Positions 62,493 through 64,000 of a stretch of DNA of 64,000 bases are shown piece after piece (position 1 is the first letter of the stretch; each line of letters opens with the position of its first letter). The stretch comes from Clostridia bacterium (GTDB taxonomy: Bacteria > Bacillota > Clostridia > Christensenellales > Aristaeellaceae). Location of the stretch: NCBI GenBank assembly GCA_030530315.1, contig JAUMVG010000004.1:1-64000 (forward strand), read 5' to 3'. Both the position numbers and the translations under genes were made by a program. Under the pieces are notes generated by a model that worked only from the letters and a program-made list of their open reading frames with translations, made no database searches and was not told the origin of the DNA.

Positions 62493-63659
62493 TCAACCTT
62501 CGGCAGGACAGCGGCCCCTCAGAAACGCCTCGATCACCGCGGCATGCACCGCCGCCGCGGTCACCACGGCGCCGTCGCTCGGGAGGAACGCCGTGCTGTG
62601 CAGCGGCAGGGCGCAGCCCGCGCCGACGTGGTAGAAGCTGCCCGGCTTTTCCAGCAGCAGCTCGCCAAAGTCCTCCGTGGTCATGGTGGGCGCGTCGATC
62701 ACCTTCACGGCCCCTTCGCCCAGCGCCGCGCGGGCGGCGCGCTCCACGAGTCGGGTCATGGCGTCGTCGTTCACCACGCCGGGGTAGCTCTCCCGCAGCG
62801 CCACCTCCGCCGTCGCGCCCCAGGCCGCCGTCACCGCGTCCACGGTCTCCCGGAACAGCGCCTTCACGGCCCGCCGCGCGTCCGGCCCCAGGGTGCGGAT
62901 GATCCCCGCCAGCTCCGCCCGGTCGGCGATGGCGTTCTCCGCCGTACCGGCGTGGAGGGTGCCCACGGACACCACGCAGCGCTCGCCGGGCAGCCGCTCG
63001 GGCAAGCGGATCAGCGCCGCCGCCAACTCCGCCGCCGCGCCCAGGGCGTCGATGCCCTGCTCCCGCACCGCGCCGTGGCTGCTCATGCCGCGCACGATCA
63101 CGCGGAAGGTGTCCGACGCCGCGTAGAACTTGCCGTAGCGCACGCCGACGCAGCCCTCGGGCAAATCGGGCGCCACATGAGCCCCGAACACCGCGTCCAC
63201 GCCCTCCAGCGCGCCGGCCTCGATCAGCCGCCGCGCGCCGCCCCGGCCCTCCTCGTCCGGCTGGAAGAGGAACACCACCGCGCCGGGAAGGTCCTCCCGC
63301 CGCTCCGACAACAGCTTTGCCGCGCCCAGGGCGGCGGCCATGTGCACGTCGTGGCCGCAGGCGTGCATGACCCCCGGCGTTTCGGAGGCGAAGTCCGCGC
63401 CGGTGGCCTCCGTCAGCGGCAGGGCGTCCATGTCCGCCCGCAGCGCCGCCGTCGGCCCGGGCCGCCCGCCCTCCAGGCGGGCGATCACCGCCGTGTCCAG
63501 CAGCCGCCGGTGGGGCAGGCCGAGCCCGTCCAGGACCGCCTCGATCCGTGCCGCCGTGGTGAATTCCCGGTTTCCCAGCTCCGGCTGCCGGTGAAATTCC
63601 CGGCGCAGCGCCGCCAGCTCTTCGCCGAGCGCCCGGGCTCTATTGAGGATGCCTTCCAT
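62493..63659 (-). CDS. dapL: M20 amidohydrolase, probable N-acetyl-diaminopimelate deacetylase
   Basis: 388 residues of the M20/ArgE amidohydrolase type. LRREFHRQPELGNREFTT opens the domain, MHACGHDVHMAA holds metal ligands, FQPDEEGRGGARRLIEAG the catalytic glutamate region, and MTTEDFGELLLEKPGSFYHVGAG the C-terminal ligand. It lies 81 bp after dapH on the same strand, which makes N-acetyl-LL-diaminopimelate the likely substrate (lysine/peptidoglycan precursor pathway). Without dapH it could only be called an aminoacylase or hippurate hydrolase-like enzyme. Confidence 0.85.
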   Translation of the reverse strand: MEGILNRARALGEELAALRREFHRQPELGNREFTTAARIEAVLDGLGLPHRRLLDTAVIARLEGGRPGPTAALRADMDALPLTEATGADFASETPGVMHACGHDVHMAAALGAAKLLSERREDLPGAVVFLFQPDEEGRGGARRLIEAGALEGVDAVFGAHVAPDLPEGCVGVRYGKFYAASDTFRVIVRGMSSHGAVREQGIDALGAAAELAAALIRLPERLPGERCVVSVGTLHAGTAENAIADRAELAGIIRTLGPDARRAVKALFRETVDAVTAAWGATAEVALRESYPGVVNDDAMTRLVERAARAALGEGAVKVIDAPTMTTEDFGELLLEKPGSFYHVGAGCALPLHSTAFLPSDGAVVTAAAVHAAVIEAFLRGRCPAEG

Positions 63660-63740
63660 GTCCTGCCTCCAATGTTCAAAGGACCGATCTGCCGCAATGC
63701 GGCAAACCGGTCCGAATCGATTGCGAACCTCCCGACGCGC

Positions 63741-64000
63741 TCACAGGTTCCTCAGCGCCGCCTCCAGGGCGGTCTTCTGGGTGGTGCCCGCGTCCTTTTC
63801 CTTGATGACCCGGGCAGGGCAGCCGGCGACGACCATGTTGGCCGGCACGTCCTCCACCACCACGGCGCCCGCGGCGACCACCGCGCCCGCGCCCACGCGC
63901 ACGCCCTCGATCACCACGGCATTCGCGCCGATCAGCACGCCGTCCTCCACCACCACTGGCTTCGCGGAGGCGGGCTCGATCACGCCGGCCAGCACCGCGC
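63741..64000 (-). CDS. dapH: Tetrahydrodipicolinate N-acetyltransferase, C-terminal part (cut by window end)
   Basis: Only the last ~86 codons are inside the window. The left-handed beta-helix hexapeptide repeats ([32 protein letters not shown]) and the [18 protein letters not shown] segment match the end of DapH, the acetyltransferase of the acetylase branch of lysine biosynthesis. Followed by the dapL-type deacetylase gene. Confidence 0.88.
   Translation of the reverse strand, partial: AVLAGVIEPASAKPVVVEDGVLIGANAVVIEGVRVGAGAVVAAGAVVVEDVPANMVVAGCPARVIKEKDAGTTQKTALEAALRNL

Overview
This window is GC-rich, densely coded DNA that looks like a chromosome fragment of a spore-forming anaerobe of the Clostridia (Bacillota). 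Support comes from SpoIIE, a one-polypeptide pyruvate:ferredoxin oxidoreductase, an AddB-type nuclease subunit, AsnA, the acetyl-DAP lysine pathway (dapH with a probable dapL), consensus sigma-A promoters and many secreted SH3-repeat proteins. A Christensenellales-like lineage is my guess from overall style and is not proven. I see no rRNA, tRNA, CRISPR array, transposase or phage genes.

Layout. 1-7.3 kb: galM, gltX, a TrmH/SpoU methyltransferase and, convergent to them, addB. 7.5-16 kb: an SH3 protein, a remarkable chain of hairpins, a translationally coupled lplA/SDR/rsmG operon, a small lipoprotein, an SH3 protein, a MATE exporter and a PP2C phosphatase. 16-25.2 kb: PFOR, spoIIE, asnA and gdhA, covering pyruvate oxidation, sporulation control and ammonia assimilation. 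25.3-28.6 kb: acylphosphatase, an MBL hydrolase, an SH3 protein and a small membrane protein. 28.8-33.9 kb: a complete branched-chain amino-acid ABC operon (livJ-H-M-G-F). 34.2-37 kb: a large BIG2/NlpC-P60 wall hydrolase and a DUF4234 protein. 37.3-40.9 kb: a polar amino-acid ABC transporter in two transcription units. Each unit has a strong promoter, a 28-codon leader ORF with a Cys-Cys-Met core and an intrinsic terminator before the structural genes; the binding protein resembles the cysteine-binding CjaA family.

41.1-52.1 kb holds the most unusual locus. A divergent AraC regulator faces a nine-gene cluster: a RhaS/LsrB-like sugar-binding protein, a sugar ATPase, two permeases, a UroD/MtaA-family zinc methyltransferase, an L-rhamnose mutarotase, a methyltetrahydrofolate:corrinoid methyltransferase, a RACo-type corrinoid activator and a DUF2284 protein. 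Taken together this suggests uptake and corrinoid-dependent O-demethylation of a methylated (deoxy)sugar, although no corrinoid protein is encoded here.

52.2-64 kb: dCMP deaminase, an M24 peptidase, a membrane protein with five Zn-ribbon-like repeats, an MBL plus lamin-tail lipoprotein, a small methyltransferase coupled to an RsuA-type pseudouridine synthase, a polysaccharide deacetylase, an SH3 protein, DUF378, MntP, a probable dapL and the 3' part of dapH.

Intergenic DNA is rich in dispersed structured repeats: palindromes containing GATCCTTCGC between convergent genes (three copies), a ~145-bp multi-hairpin repeat in divergent intergenic regions (two copies), heptamer tandem repeats (three loci), and a CCTTCCCC/GGGGAAGG repeat.
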